64,000 nucleotides of DNA from Pseudolabrys taiwanensis (GTDB lineage: Bacteria; Pseudomonadota; Alphaproteobacteria; Rhizobiales; Xanthobacteraceae): NCBI RefSeq assembly GCF_003367395.1, contig NZ_CP031417.1:4663501-4727500 (forward strand), given 5' to 3'. The first letter of the stretch is position 1, and the number at the start of each line of letters is the position of its first letter. The position numbers and the translations under genes are program-made. The notes beneath the pieces were generated by a model. The model had not been told where the DNA came from, made no database searches, and saw only the letters and a program-made list of their open reading frames with translations. This document shows, in pieces, positions 1 through 7,539 of the stretch.

Positions 1-1
1 G

Positions 2-418
2 TGGTATTTTCCACGGCTTGGCTCGTACGTGCCGGAAGTGGTCGGCGACCTCATTTATCCGATCGACAAGACTAACCTCGATGTCTTGCGGATCCTCCAC
101 TTTCTATCGCTCGCCATCATCACGGTCTATTTCGTCCCGCGTGACTGGCCGGCATTGCGCTCCAAAGCCTTATGGCCAGCCGTTGTATGTGGCCAGCATT
201 CGCTCGAAACGTTCTGCCTCGGTGTGTTCCTGTCCTTTGCCGCGCACTTCGTCTTCACCGAGGTATCGAACCGCGTGCTCGTCCAGTTCGTGGTGAGCCT
301 CATCGGCATCCTCGTGATGGTGGGCGCGGCGGCGCTGCTTTCGTGGTATAAGCGCGTCGAGCGACAGGGACCGCGTCCGCCAACGACCAGGCCGGGCTAC
401 GCGGGGGGCGACGCATGA
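2..418 (+). CDS. opgC: OpgC family protein, C-terminal fragment
   Basis: The reading frame is open from the window edge and ends in TGA, so only the last 139 residues are visible. OpgC is a multi-pass inner-membrane protein that transfers succinyl groups onto osmoregulated periplasmic glucans. The stretch LIYPIDKTNLDVLRILHF followed by a hydrophobic helix is typical of the OpgC C-terminus, and three membrane segments can be seen (about residues 50-66, 75-95 and 100-125 of the fragment). It overlaps the next gene by 4 bp (ATGA), so the two are probably co-transcribed and translationally coupled. The N-terminal half cannot be judged. Confidence 0.8.
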   Translation, partial: WYFPRLGSYVPEVVGDLIYPIDKTNLDVLRILHFLSLAIITVYFVPRDWPALRSKALWPAVVCGQHSLETFCLGVFLSFAAHFVFTEVSNRVLVQFVVSLIGILVMVGAAALLSWYKRVERQGPRPPTTRPGYAGGDA

Positions 419-1182
419 TCGGGCGAGTACTACTTTTGCTGGCATTGCAGCTGCCGGTAGGAGCGGCGATGGCTCAATCTGTGGGCGACATGCCCGCGGA
501 ATGCCGGGTGGCCGAGCATCTGGTCGAGAACGGGATTCCGCTGCCGCGCGTCACCAAGGCGATCGCCAACAAACGTCTGTCCATCCTGGTCGTCGGAGCC
601 GGCTCCTCGCTATTGCCAGGACCGAATGGCGCGCAAAACGCGTATCCAGCACGGCTGCGTGCCGCCCTGGCCGAAAAATTTCCCGGTGTCGAAATTTCGC
701 TCGCCACCGATGTGAAGGCGAGGCGGACCGCGCTGGAGATGGTCAAGGTGCTGCCGGAGGATATTGCGGCAGCCAAACCCGAATTGGTTGTCTGGCAAAC
801 CGGCACGGTCGACGCCATGCAGGGGGTGGACCAAGATGAGTTCAGCCAAGCCCTTGGCAAAGGCATAGCCAAGGCGCGGGCCGCTGGTGCCGACGTGGTC
901 CTGGTCAACTCCCAGTACAGTCCCCGCACCGATGCGATGATCGCCCTTGGCTCGTACGGCGAAACCCTTCGCTGGGTTGCAGTGCAGCGGGAAGTCCCCT
1001 TGTTCGATCGTTTCAGCGTGATGAAGCTTTGGGGCGATCTGGGAACCTTTGATTTATACTCCGCGACTAAAAAACTTGACATAGCGGGGCGTGTTCATGA
1101 TTGCATTGGGCGGTTGCTGGCGGACCTGATCGTGGCCGCAGCGAAACCGGAGGCGCCGCCCGCGCCGGCGCCTGACAAGTGA
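415..1182 (+). CDS. Degenerate SGNH-hydrolase-like exported protein
   Basis: A 255-residue protein with a clear signal peptide (residues 1-20, cleavage likely after AMA), so it should act in the periplasm. By eye it aligns along most of its length with the protein encoded just downstream (shared KPxLVxWQxGT and GADVVLxxxQYxPR blocks). The SGNH catalytic positions appear lost: the block I serine is replaced in GAGSS, the block III Asn of GTN is Val in GTVD, and the Asp-x-x-His of block V is absent (TKKLDIAG). It ends in a Pro/Ala-rich tail. The ATGA overlap with opgC suggests a role in glucan or envelope acyl decoration, possibly as a non-catalytic partner; that role is inference. Confidence 0.75.
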   Translation: MIGRVLLLLALQLPVGAAMAQSVGDMPAECRVAEHLVENGIPLPRVTKAIANKRLSILVVGAGSSLLPGPNGAQNAYPARLRAALAEKFPGVEISLATDVKARRTALEMVKVLPEDIAAAKPELVVWQTGTVDAMQGVDQDEFSQALGKGIAKARAAGADVVLVNSQYSPRTDAMIALGSYGETLRWVAVQREVPLFDRFSVMKLWGDLGTFDLYSATKKLDIAGRVHDCIGRLLADLIVAAAKPEAPPAPAPDK

Positions 1183-1203
1183 TCCCCTAGAAAGGGGCTG
1201 CTC

Positions 1204-2064
1204 TTGAAGCTCTTCCGGCTGATTGTGCAGTGTGAGTCTCATCGCCGGGGGCCAGGAGTACGCCGCTTGTTAAGGCATGCCCTTTTTCGTCGCGCGGTTC
1301 GGCCGCTGACCGCCGCGCTCATTGCAGGTTTGTTTCCGTTCGCCGCCTGGGCGGGCACCGCCGTGCCGCGGTGCAACAACCCCTTCGATCTCCTCCGTCT
1401 CGCGAGTCCGCTGAAGCGACTTCAGCATCGGCTGACAACCACTGACCCGATTACGGTCGTGGCTATCGGCTCGTCGTCGACGGCGGGTGCCGGCGCGAGC
1501 TCGCCCGCCAAGAGCTATCCGAGCCAATTGGAGGCCGCGCTTAAGGCGCACTTTCGGGGCCATACGCTGACCGTGCTCAATCGCGGCGTCAACGGCGAAG
1601 AGATTGGCGACATGCTCAAGCGCTTCGGCACGGACGTTGTGGCATTGAAGCCCGATCTGGTGCTTTGGCAGCTTGGCACCAATTCCGTGATGCGCGATCA
1701 GCAGATCGGCGCCCACGGGTCTCTCATTCGCGACGGCCTGAGACAGATTCGCGCCATCGGCGCCGACGTCGTGCTGATCGATCCGCAATACGTGCCCCGC
1801 GTGATCGCCAAGCCGGATGCCGAGCGCATGGTCGAGTTTTTGGCGCTGACCGCGAAGCAGGAGAATATCGATCTGTTCCGTCGCTACGAGTTGATGAAGC
1901 GTTGGTATCAGGTCGACCATCTGAGCTTCGACACCTTCGTCTCACCTGACGGGCTGCACCTGAACGATTGGAGCTATGCCTGTATGGCCAAAGGTCTCGC
2001 CGATGTGATCGCCGAAGCGGCACAGCGCCCGGTGCAGGCGGCCACGGTCCGTTCCTCCCGATAA
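1204..2064 (+). CDS. SGNH/GDSL-type hydrolase, exported
   Basis: A 286-residue protein read from TTG at 1204; GTG at 1225 is an alternative start. A hydrophobic export signal lies at about residues 34-50, after a basic n-region that is unusually long, so the true start may be later. The SGNH blocks are intact: GSSST (Ser), NRGVNG (Gly), LGTNS (Asn) and PDGLHL (Asp-x-x-His). SGNH hydrolases are esterases or O-acyl hydrolases; with opgC upstream, removal or transfer of acyl groups on periplasmic glycans is a reasonable guess. It follows its degenerate paralogue by 21 bp and probably shares its transcript. Confidence 0.8.
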   Translation: MKLFRLIVQCESHRRGPGVRRLLRHALFRRAVRPLTAALIAGLFPFAAWAGTAVPRCNNPFDLLRLASPLKRLQHRLTTTDPITVVAIGSSSTAGAGASSPAKSYPSQLEAALKAHFRGHTLTVLNRGVNGEEIGDMLKRFGTDVVALKPDLVLWQLGTNSVMRDQQIGAHGSLIRDGLRQIRAIGADVVLIDPQYVPRVIAKPDAERMVEFLALTAKQENIDLFRRYELMKRWYQVDHLSFDTFVSPDGLHLNDWSYACMAKGLADVIAEAAQRPVQAATVRSSR

Positions 2065-2073
2065 ACCGTCACG

Positions 2074-2101
2074 CCGGGGCCTGGCTGAAAGCCTGCCCCG
2101 G
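2074..2101. terminator. GC-rich hairpin between convergent genes
   Basis: Arms CCGGGGC and GCCCCGG enclose an inner GGCT/AGCC stem. The hairpin lies just after the SGNH gene and before the 3' end of metZ. There is no T-run, so it is at best a weak or Rho-assisted stop signal, or a copy of a palindromic repeat. Confidence 0.4.
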
Positions 2102-2213
2102 AAGCCGCACCGTCGGACGCCATAGTTTTTCGGGTGTGGATCGCCGCCAGCGCGCGCCTGCGAGGCGTAAACGCGGCCGGCGACGTCCGAATGTTTGACG
2201 CGTGGTCGCGCGG

Positions 2214-3401
2214 TTAGACTTTGTCCAGCGCGGTCAGCAGGTCCTCGATCAGGTCATCCTGATGTTCGAGACCGGCGGAGAAACGCACCAAACCATCACC
2301 GATGCCGAGTTCAGCGCGCTGCTCCGGCGTCAGACGCTGATGCGTCGTTGTGGTCGGATGCGTGATCAGGCTCTTGGAGTCGCCGAGATTGTTGGTGATA
2401 CCGGTGAGCTTGAGCCCGTTCAGGAAACGGAATGCGCCTTCCTTGCCGCCCTTCACCTCGAATGAAACGAGTGTCGAGCCTGCCTTCATCTGCTTGGCAA
2501 CGACGTCGGCCTGGGGATGATCCTTGCGCCCTGGGTAGATCAGGCGCGTGAGCTTCTTGTGGCCGGCCAGTGCATCGGCAATCGCGGCGGCACTCTTGGT
2601 CTGCCGCTCGACGCGTACCGGCAGCGTCTCGAGACCCTTGAGCAGCACCCACGCATTGAACGGTGACAACGACGGTCCGGTCTGCCGGATCAGATTGTGC
2701 ACGTTGTCCATGATGAACTTCTCGGAGGCGAGAATGCAGCCGCCCAGCACGCGACCCTGGCCGTCGATGTGCTTGGTCGCAGAGTAAACGACGCAATCGG
2801 CGCCGAGCTTGAGCGGGCTCTGGTAGAGGGGCGTCGCGAACACGTTGTCGACCGTGAGCGTCGCGCCGGCATTGTGTGCGATGTCGGCGACGGCCTGGAT
2901 GTCATAGACCTCCAAGGTCGGGTTGGTCGGCGTCTCCATGAAGAACACCTTTGTGTTCTTGGTGACGGCGTTTTTCCATTGGTTGAGATCGGCGCCGTCG
3001 ACCAAGGTCGAGGTGACGCCGAAACGGCCGAGCCAGTCCTCGATGACCCAACGGCACGAGCCGAACAGGGCCTTGGCCGCGACGATGTGATCGCCGGCTT
3101 TGACCTGGCCCATCAGCGCGGTGGTGACGGCTGCCATGCCTGTCGCCGTCGACCGTGAGGCCTCGGCGCCTTCGAGCTGCGCCATGCGCTGCTCGAACAT
3201 GCTCATAGTCGGGTTCGAATAGCGCGAGTAGACGTAACCGGGGATTTTGCCGGAGAAGCGGGCCTCGCAGGCCTCGGCGCTCTCGTAAATGTAGCCCTGC
3301 GTGAGGTAGAGCGCCTCGGACATCTCGTTGAATTGCGAGCGCAGTGTGCCGCCGTGGACGAGGATTGTTTCGGGGCGGTAATTCTTCTCAGACGCAGCCA
3401 T
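2214..3401 (-). CDS. metZ: O-succinylhomoserine sulfhydrylase
   Basis: A 395-residue cytoplasmic enzyme of the Cys/Met-metabolism PLP family that makes homocysteine from O-succinylhomoserine and sulfide. The PLP lysine lies in YSATKHIDGQGRVLGG, and the N-terminal HGGTLRSQFNEMSEALYLT and YSRYSNPT motifs are those of MetZ rather than of cystathionine synthase. The ATG is preceded by a strong AAGGAGG at good spacing. Upstream lie a SAM-II riboswitch and a terminator, so expression should fall when S-adenosylmethionine is high. metX and metW, which act in the same pathway, are 53 kb away in this window. Confidence 0.93.
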   Translation of the reverse strand: MAASEKNYRPETILVHGGTLRSQFNEMSEALYLTQGYIYESAEACEARFSGKIPGYVYSRYSNPTMSMFEQRMAQLEGAEASRSTATGMAAVTTALMGQVKAGDHIVAAKALFGSCRWVIEDWLGRFGVTSTLVDGADLNQWKNAVTKNTKVFFMETPTNPTLEVYDIQAVADIAHNAGATLTVDNVFATPLYQSPLKLGADCVVYSATKHIDGQGRVLGGCILASEKFIMDNVHNLIRQTGPSLSPFNAWVLLKGLETLPVRVERQTKSAAAIADALAGHKKLTRLIYPGRKDHPQADVVAKQMKAGSTLVSFEVKGGKEGAFRFLNGLKLTGITNNLGDSKSLITHPTTTTHQRLTPEQRAELGIGDGLVRFSAGLEHQDDLIEDLLTALDKV

Positions 3402-3444
3402 GCCGACCTCCTTGAGCCTGCCGGGCTCCGGTCCCGCGCGGGCA

Positions 3445-3477
3445 ACAAAAAACCGGCCGGAGAATAATCTCGGCCGG
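3445..3477 (-). terminator. Rho-independent terminator in the metZ leader
   Basis: On the minus strand CGGCCGAG pairs with CTCCGGCCG (one bulge) around an ATTATT loop, followed directly by a run of six T. The 5' arm can instead pair with GGCCGGG just after the riboswitch core (arm CCCGGCC), forming a mutually exclusive antiterminator. This is the layout expected for a transcriptional SAM-II OFF switch. Confidence 0.75.
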
Positions 3478-3496
3478 GCACACGCGTCCCCGGCCT

Positions 3497-3550
3497 TTTA
3501 GCGATTTGTTTTACGTGGCTGCAAGCCGGCCGGCTCAAATGACCACGGGA
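3497..3550 (-). promoter_or_regulatory. SAM-II riboswitch aptamer
   Basis: The minus strand carries the SAM-II signature in order: CGTGGTCATTTG, a CCGGC/GCCGG-type stem, GCTTGCAGCCACG, then AAACAAATCGCTAAAA. The CGTGG and CCACG segments can pair to form the H-type pseudoknot and the 3' GCTAAA is the conserved end. SAM-II is known in alphaproteobacteria in front of metZ, metX/metA and metC. It sits about 95 bp before metZ and directly before a terminator. Recognised by motif, not by a covariance model. Confidence 0.9.
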
Positions 3551-3629
3551 TAAGGCCGCTTGTAGCGGGGCGCACGGCTTCCCGTCAAGGCACCCGTCGG
3601 GTTAGATCGGCTCGTCTGGAGTAAAGGTC

Positions 3630-4733
3630 GTGGCTCTCACTTTCGCCGTCGAAGACAAGGGCATTCTGCCTGACCGCATGATCGCGCAGCTCGCCGCGGA
3701 TGGTGGGATCCTGCCCGCCTATCAATTCGCGGCGGACCAGATTCAGCCGGCGAGCCTCGATTTGCGCCTCGGCGATGTCGCCTATCGCGTGCGCGCCAGC
3801 TTCCTGCCCGGCTCCACAACCGTCGCCAAGCGCATTGACGAGCTCAAGCTGCATGAGTTCTCGCTCACCGACGGTGCCGTACTGGAGACCGGTTGCGTCT
3901 ACATTGTGCCGCTGCTCGAGAGCCTGGCGCTGCCGGATGATATCGTTGCGGCCGCCAACCCGAAGAGCTCCACGGGCCGGCTTGACGTGTTCACCCGCGT
4001 CATTGCCGACGAGATCCGCGGCTTCGACCGCATCGCCGCCGGGTATCACGGCCCGCTCTACGCTGAGATCAGTCCACGCACCTTCCCGGTGCTGGTGCGT
4101 GAGGGTTCGCGGCTGTCGCAAATCCGCTTCCGTCATGGCCACGCACTGCTCGATGCGGACGGCCTGCGCGCGCTGCATGCGCGTGAGCGCCTGGTCGACA
4201 GCGACAATGCGGACGTCAGCGAAGGCGTGGCAGTCGGCGTTGACCTGTCCGGTCTCGGCCCCGGCGGCCTGGTCGGCTATCGCGCCAAGCGCCACACCGG
4301 CTTGATCGATGTCGAGCGGCGGGCCGGCTATGCGGTTCCGGATTTCTGGGAGCCAATTCCGGCGCGTGCCGACAAGAGCCTGATCCTCGATCCCAACGAG
4401 TTCTATATCCTCGCCTCCAAGGAGGCGGTGCAGGTCCCGCCCGGCTACGCCGCCGAGATGGTGCCGTTCGATCCGTTGGTCGGCGAATTCCGCGTCCACT
4501 ACGCCGGCTTCTTCGATCCCGGCTTCGGCTATGCCGGCGCGGGTGGCAAGGGCGCGCGCGCCGTGCTCGAAGTGCGCTCGCGCGAAGTGCCGTTCATTCT
4601 CGAGCATGGCCAGATCGTCGGCCGGCTCGTCTACGAGAAGATGCTGGCGATGCCGGACAAGCTCTACGGCCAGGGCATTGGCTCGAACTATCAGGCGCAG
4701 ACCCTGAAGCTGTCCAAGCACTTCAAGGCGTAA
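3630..4733 (+). CDS. dcd: 2'-deoxycytidine 5'-triphosphate deaminase, double-length form
   Basis: A 367-residue cytoplasmic enzyme that deaminates dCTP to dUTP for thymidylate synthesis. Usual Dcd is about 190 residues; this alphaproteobacterial form carries two dUTPase-like folds in tandem. The first half has QPASLDLRLGDVAYRV and NPKSSTGRLDVFTRVI with GPLYAEISPRTFPVLV; the second has ASKEAVQVPPGYAAEM and FDPGFGYAG. The start is GTG with GGAG upstream. It is transcribed divergently from metZ, with the riboswitch leader between them. Confidence 0.9.
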   Translation: MALTFAVEDKGILPDRMIAQLAADGGILPAYQFAADQIQPASLDLRLGDVAYRVRASFLPGSTTVAKRIDELKLHEFSLTDGAVLETGCVYIVPLLESLALPDDIVAAANPKSSTGRLDVFTRVIADEIRGFDRIAAGYHGPLYAEISPRTFPVLVREGSRLSQIRFRHGHALLDADGLRALHARERLVDSDNADVSEGVAVGVDLSGLGPGGLVGYRAKRHTGLIDVERRAGYAVPDFWEPIPARADKSLILDPNEFYILASKEAVQVPPGYAAEMVPFDPLVGEFRVHYAGFFDPGFGYAGAGGKGARAVLEVRSREVPFILEHGQIVGRLVYEKMLAMPDKLYGQGIGSNYQAQTLKLSKHFKA

Positions 4734-4748
4734 GTCCCCGCTCTTGCC

Positions 4749-5714
4749 TCAGTTGCGAGCGAGCAAGAAGGCATAAACGGCCATGGAAACGGCATAGAGC
4801 GCCGCGACGACACAATAGCCGCCGACCCGCCCGGCCGTGGTTTTCGGGTCGAGCCACCAGCCGAAGGCCTTGAAGGCTGCCGGCACGAACCACCAGCCGA
4901 GCAGCTGCGTGCTCACGAGATTGCCGACGAACAGCGACAGCCAGAACGGCACGCCGTGCGCGTCGATCAGCGGCTTGCTGATGAAGTGGCCCCAGAGAAA
5001 GACCGTCGGATAGAGCACCAGTAGGACGATGAGGTTGCTCTTGAGGATGAAAGAGGGACCTTGCGGCGCGGTCTGGCCGGTGGGGAACCAGAAATTGAAG
5101 CCGTAGCCCGCGCGCTTCAGGTTCATGTCGACATTGAAGCGCTTGCCCTCGTTCAGCAGTTGCTCACGCACCGGCGACTCGAGCCAAGCGTTGAGATTGG
5201 TCTCGCTGTTGAAGGCCAGGATGATGATCCAGTCGTCGTGCAGACCGGGCAGCGGGTGCTCGATCTTGTGGCGCAGGAAGCCTTTGAACTTCGCCTCGGC
5301 GGCCTGGATGCGTTGCTGCCAAGCAAGGAAATCGCGCTCCAGCCCGGGTGGCACCTTGAAGGAGATGACGACGGAAACCGCCGTGTCCTTCTGCACGCCG
5401 GTGTCGGGCAGGATGTGAACGTCCTCCGGCCCGACGAAATACGGTCGCACCTCGTCGACGAGGCGGGCCCGTACATCGCTCTGCAGCCACGCGCGGGCGC
5501 CCGCCGCGTTGCCGAAGCGCAGGACCTGCACCCAGTCGACAATGCCCGGCGGCTGCGGCGCCACCACCTCCTGACCGAGAAAGCCCGGCCAGGACTTGAG
5601 CTCTTCGCCGACCCTGCCGTTCCAGCGTGCGAACGCGGCGAAGCCCTCGTCGGCGATACGTCGCTGGATGACGAGGGCGACCGGGCCGTCAGGGGGCTCC
5701 TGGCTGGCAGACAT
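4749..5714 (-). CDS. Tandem ABM-domain membrane protein
   Basis: A 321-residue protein with two antibiotic-biosynthesis-monooxygenase (ABM) ferredoxin-like domains, about residues 8-100 and 105-205, each with the pattern of a WxxR/Q core, PGF(L) and a hydrophobic strand. Three predicted membrane helices follow (about 225-320) with GWWFVPAAFKAF near the middle. ABM domains bind or oxidise small hydrophobic or quinone-like molecules; here they would face one side of the inner membrane. It lies 14 bp after guanine deaminase on the same strand and may be in its operon. Substrate unknown. Confidence 0.7.
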   Translation of the reverse strand: MSASQEPPDGPVALVIQRRIADEGFAAFARWNGRVGEELKSWPGFLGQEVVAPQPPGIVDWVQVLRFGNAAGARAWLQSDVRARLVDEVRPYFVGPEDVHILPDTGVQKDTAVSVVISFKVPPGLERDFLAWQQRIQAAEAKFKGFLRHKIEHPLPGLHDDWIIILAFNSETNLNAWLESPVREQLLNEGKRFNVDMNLKRAGYGFNFWFPTGQTAPQGPSFILKSNLIVLLVLYPTVFLWGHFISKPLIDAHGVPFWLSLFVGNLVSTQLLGWWFVPAAFKAFGWWLDPKTTAGRVGGYCVVAALYAVSMAVYAFLLARN

Positions 5715-5728
5715 CGGGCGCTATCCGC

Positions 5729-7126
5729 TCAGTTCTTCTTGTAGAGGCGCTTGCCCATGACCCAGGTCTCGTCGACGCAGCGGTCGTCGCCGACCATCAT
5801 CACGCTGAACAGCAAATTGGCCGCCTGCTCGACGGTGTGCGGCCGGCCATCTTCGGCGATCAGCGATTGATGCCAAGCCTGCGCCAGCGGTCCGGCGTTG
5901 ACGTCCAGGGCAACGAAGTCGGCTTCTTTGCCTGGCTGGAAGTTGCCGAGCTTGTCGTCGATGTAGAGGCCTTCGGCGCCGCCCAGCGTGACCGACCAGA
6001 AGCCGCGATAGGGCGAAAGCTTGTTGCGCTCAGCTTCCGCGACATCCATGCGAACCGGATCGATGCTGCCGTCGAGCATGGTGTTGTTGCACATGCCGAC
6101 CTTATAGGCGTCGTCGAGCACATTGAGCATCGAGAAGCGGTTGCCGCCGCCCATGTCGGTGCCGAACGACATCTTCACTCGGTGCTCGGGGTCGGTGGCG
6201 CGGCCGAGGCGGAACAGACCGCTGCCGAGGAAGAGGTTGGAGCAAGGGCAGAACACCACGGCGGCGCCGCTCTTCGACATACGGCGGAATTCGCTGTTGG
6301 TGAGATACACGCCGTGTCCGCCGGAGAACTTCGGGCCGACCAGGCCGAACTTCTCGTAAACGCCGAGATAGTCCTGGCAGTCGGGATGCTCGATCAGCAC
6401 GCCGCGGCATTCGGCAGGGTTCTCGGAGATGTGGGTGTTGACCCAGCAGTCCGGGTGTTCCTGCTTCAGGCGTTGGCACGCCTTGAGCAGATCCGGCGAA
6501 GCGCCGAAGGCAAAGCGCGGCGTGATCGCGTAAAGATTGCGGCCTTTGTTATGATACTGAGCAATCAGCCGTTTACTGTCGCGGTAGAAATTCTCGGGCG
6601 TGTCGATGAAGTCGGCCGGCGCGTTGCGGTCGATGCCGGTGAGGCCGGAGATGACGCGCATGTTGCGCCGGCCCGCCTCCTCGAAAAGCTCTTCCGTCGC
6701 GACGGGCGACGAACTGGTGAAGGCTTGGCAGGTCGTGGTGCCGGCGGCGAGCAGCGCGTCGAGAAAGCGCTTCACGCCCTCGCGGGCATAATTGCGGTCT
6801 TTGTATTTGATCTCCTCAGGATAGATCGACATCTGCAGCCACGGCAGGAGTTGCTCGCCATAGGCACCGAGCACGCGGGTCTGCGGCAGATGAATGTGGC
6901 CGTCGATGAAGCCGGGAACGATGATGCGGTCTTTGATATGCGTGATCGCAATGCCGGGATGGGCGGCTGCCAGCGTATCGTAGGCGCCGAACTCACGGAT
7001 GATGCCGTCGGTCACGACCAGCAGACCGTCTTGGTGGAAGCGGGCGGCTTCCTGCTCCTTGCCAAGGTGTTTCCACGGGTCGTCGACGAAGTCGAAAAAA
7101 GTCCCTCGGATTCCGATGGTGCTCAT
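5729..7126 (-). CDS. guaD: Guanine deaminase
   Basis: A 465-residue amidohydrolase that converts guanine to xanthine in purine salvage or breakdown. Zinc ligands and active-site motifs of the family are visible: PGFIDGHIHLPQ (HxH), NTHISEN, GGHGVYL and SFGTDMGGGNRFSM (Asp). Length and the N-terminal GTFFDFVDDPW segment match GuaD. The ATG at 7126 is the natural N-terminus. A two-ABM-domain membrane protein follows 14 bp downstream. A 303-bp intergenic region lies upstream, where the promoter must be. Confidence 0.9.
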   Translation of the reverse strand: MSTIGIRGTFFDFVDDPWKHLGKEQEAARFHQDGLLVVTDGIIREFGAYDTLAAAHPGIAITHIKDRIIVPGFIDGHIHLPQTRVLGAYGEQLLPWLQMSIYPEEIKYKDRNYAREGVKRFLDALLAAGTTTCQAFTSSSPVATEELFEEAGRRNMRVISGLTGIDRNAPADFIDTPENFYRDSKRLIAQYHNKGRNLYAITPRFAFGASPDLLKACQRLKQEHPDCWVNTHISENPAECRGVLIEHPDCQDYLGVYEKFGLVGPKFSGGHGVYLTNSEFRRMSKSGAAVVFCPCSNLFLGSGLFRLGRATDPEHRVKMSFGTDMGGGNRFSMLNVLDDAYKVGMCNNTMLDGSIDPVRMDVAEAERNKLSPYRGFWSVTLGGAEGLYIDDKLGNFQPGKEADFVALDVNAGPLAQAWHQSLIAEDGRPHTVEQAANLLFSVMMVGDDRCVDETWVMGKRLYKKN

Positions 7127-7429
7127 GGCGAGAGTTTCCCGTAAGGCGGATGTTGAACGCAGCGGTCAGGGAGCGATGTCGTGAACGGCACGCGTGCGGC
7201 GCCGAGGCCGCAACAGGCGTCGCGGCAACTTATGGGCGATACAGGCATTAGATTTGGTTAAGTCGGAACCGGGGGAATGCTGTCTGCAAGCGGTTCGTCC
7301 CGTTGCGCGGGACGGAATGCTCGCCTCTGGTTAGGGCCCCGTAAAAGTCGGGCGCCGACAGGCTGAAGCTGGCCAAGACGACGTCCTGCTTGCCGGACCG
7401 CCCCTGCTTTCGCTATGGTCCCGGCCGAC
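7127..7429. other. Intergenic region between guaD and tRNA-Gly
   Basis: No convincing gene in 303 bp. It should hold the guaD promoter (minus strand) and the promoter of the tRNA. A short hairpin (GTCCCG/CGGGAC, near 7287-7303) is visible but has no T-run. Confidence 0.5.
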
Positions 7430-7503
7430 GCGGGCGTAGTTCAATGGTAGAACGGCAGCTTCCCAAGCTGCATACGAGGGTTCGATTCCCTTCGCCCGCT
7501 CCA
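7430..7503 (+). tRNA. tRNA-Gly (anticodon CCC)
   Basis: A full cloverleaf can be drawn: acceptor arm GCGGGCG (7430-7436) with CGCCCGC (7493-7499), D-arm region TAGTTCAATGGTAGAAC, anticodon stem GCAGC/GCTGC with loop TTCCCAA (anticodon at 7462-7464), T-arm GAGGGTTCGATTCCCTT, discriminator T at 7500 and an encoded CCA at 7501-7503. It decodes GGG. It stands alone, directly followed by the convergent 3' end of the TRAP operon. Confidence 0.97.
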
Positions 7504-7539
7504 ACTTTCCCGCAGGTTTCCAACGAGAATCGGCGATCG

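Noticed and set aside
3585..4721. A 378-codon frame on the minus strand.
   Set aside because: Antisense to dcd; composition typical of a shadow frame.
5837..7144. A 435-codon frame on the plus strand.
   Set aside because: Antisense to guaD, which has all its zinc motifs.
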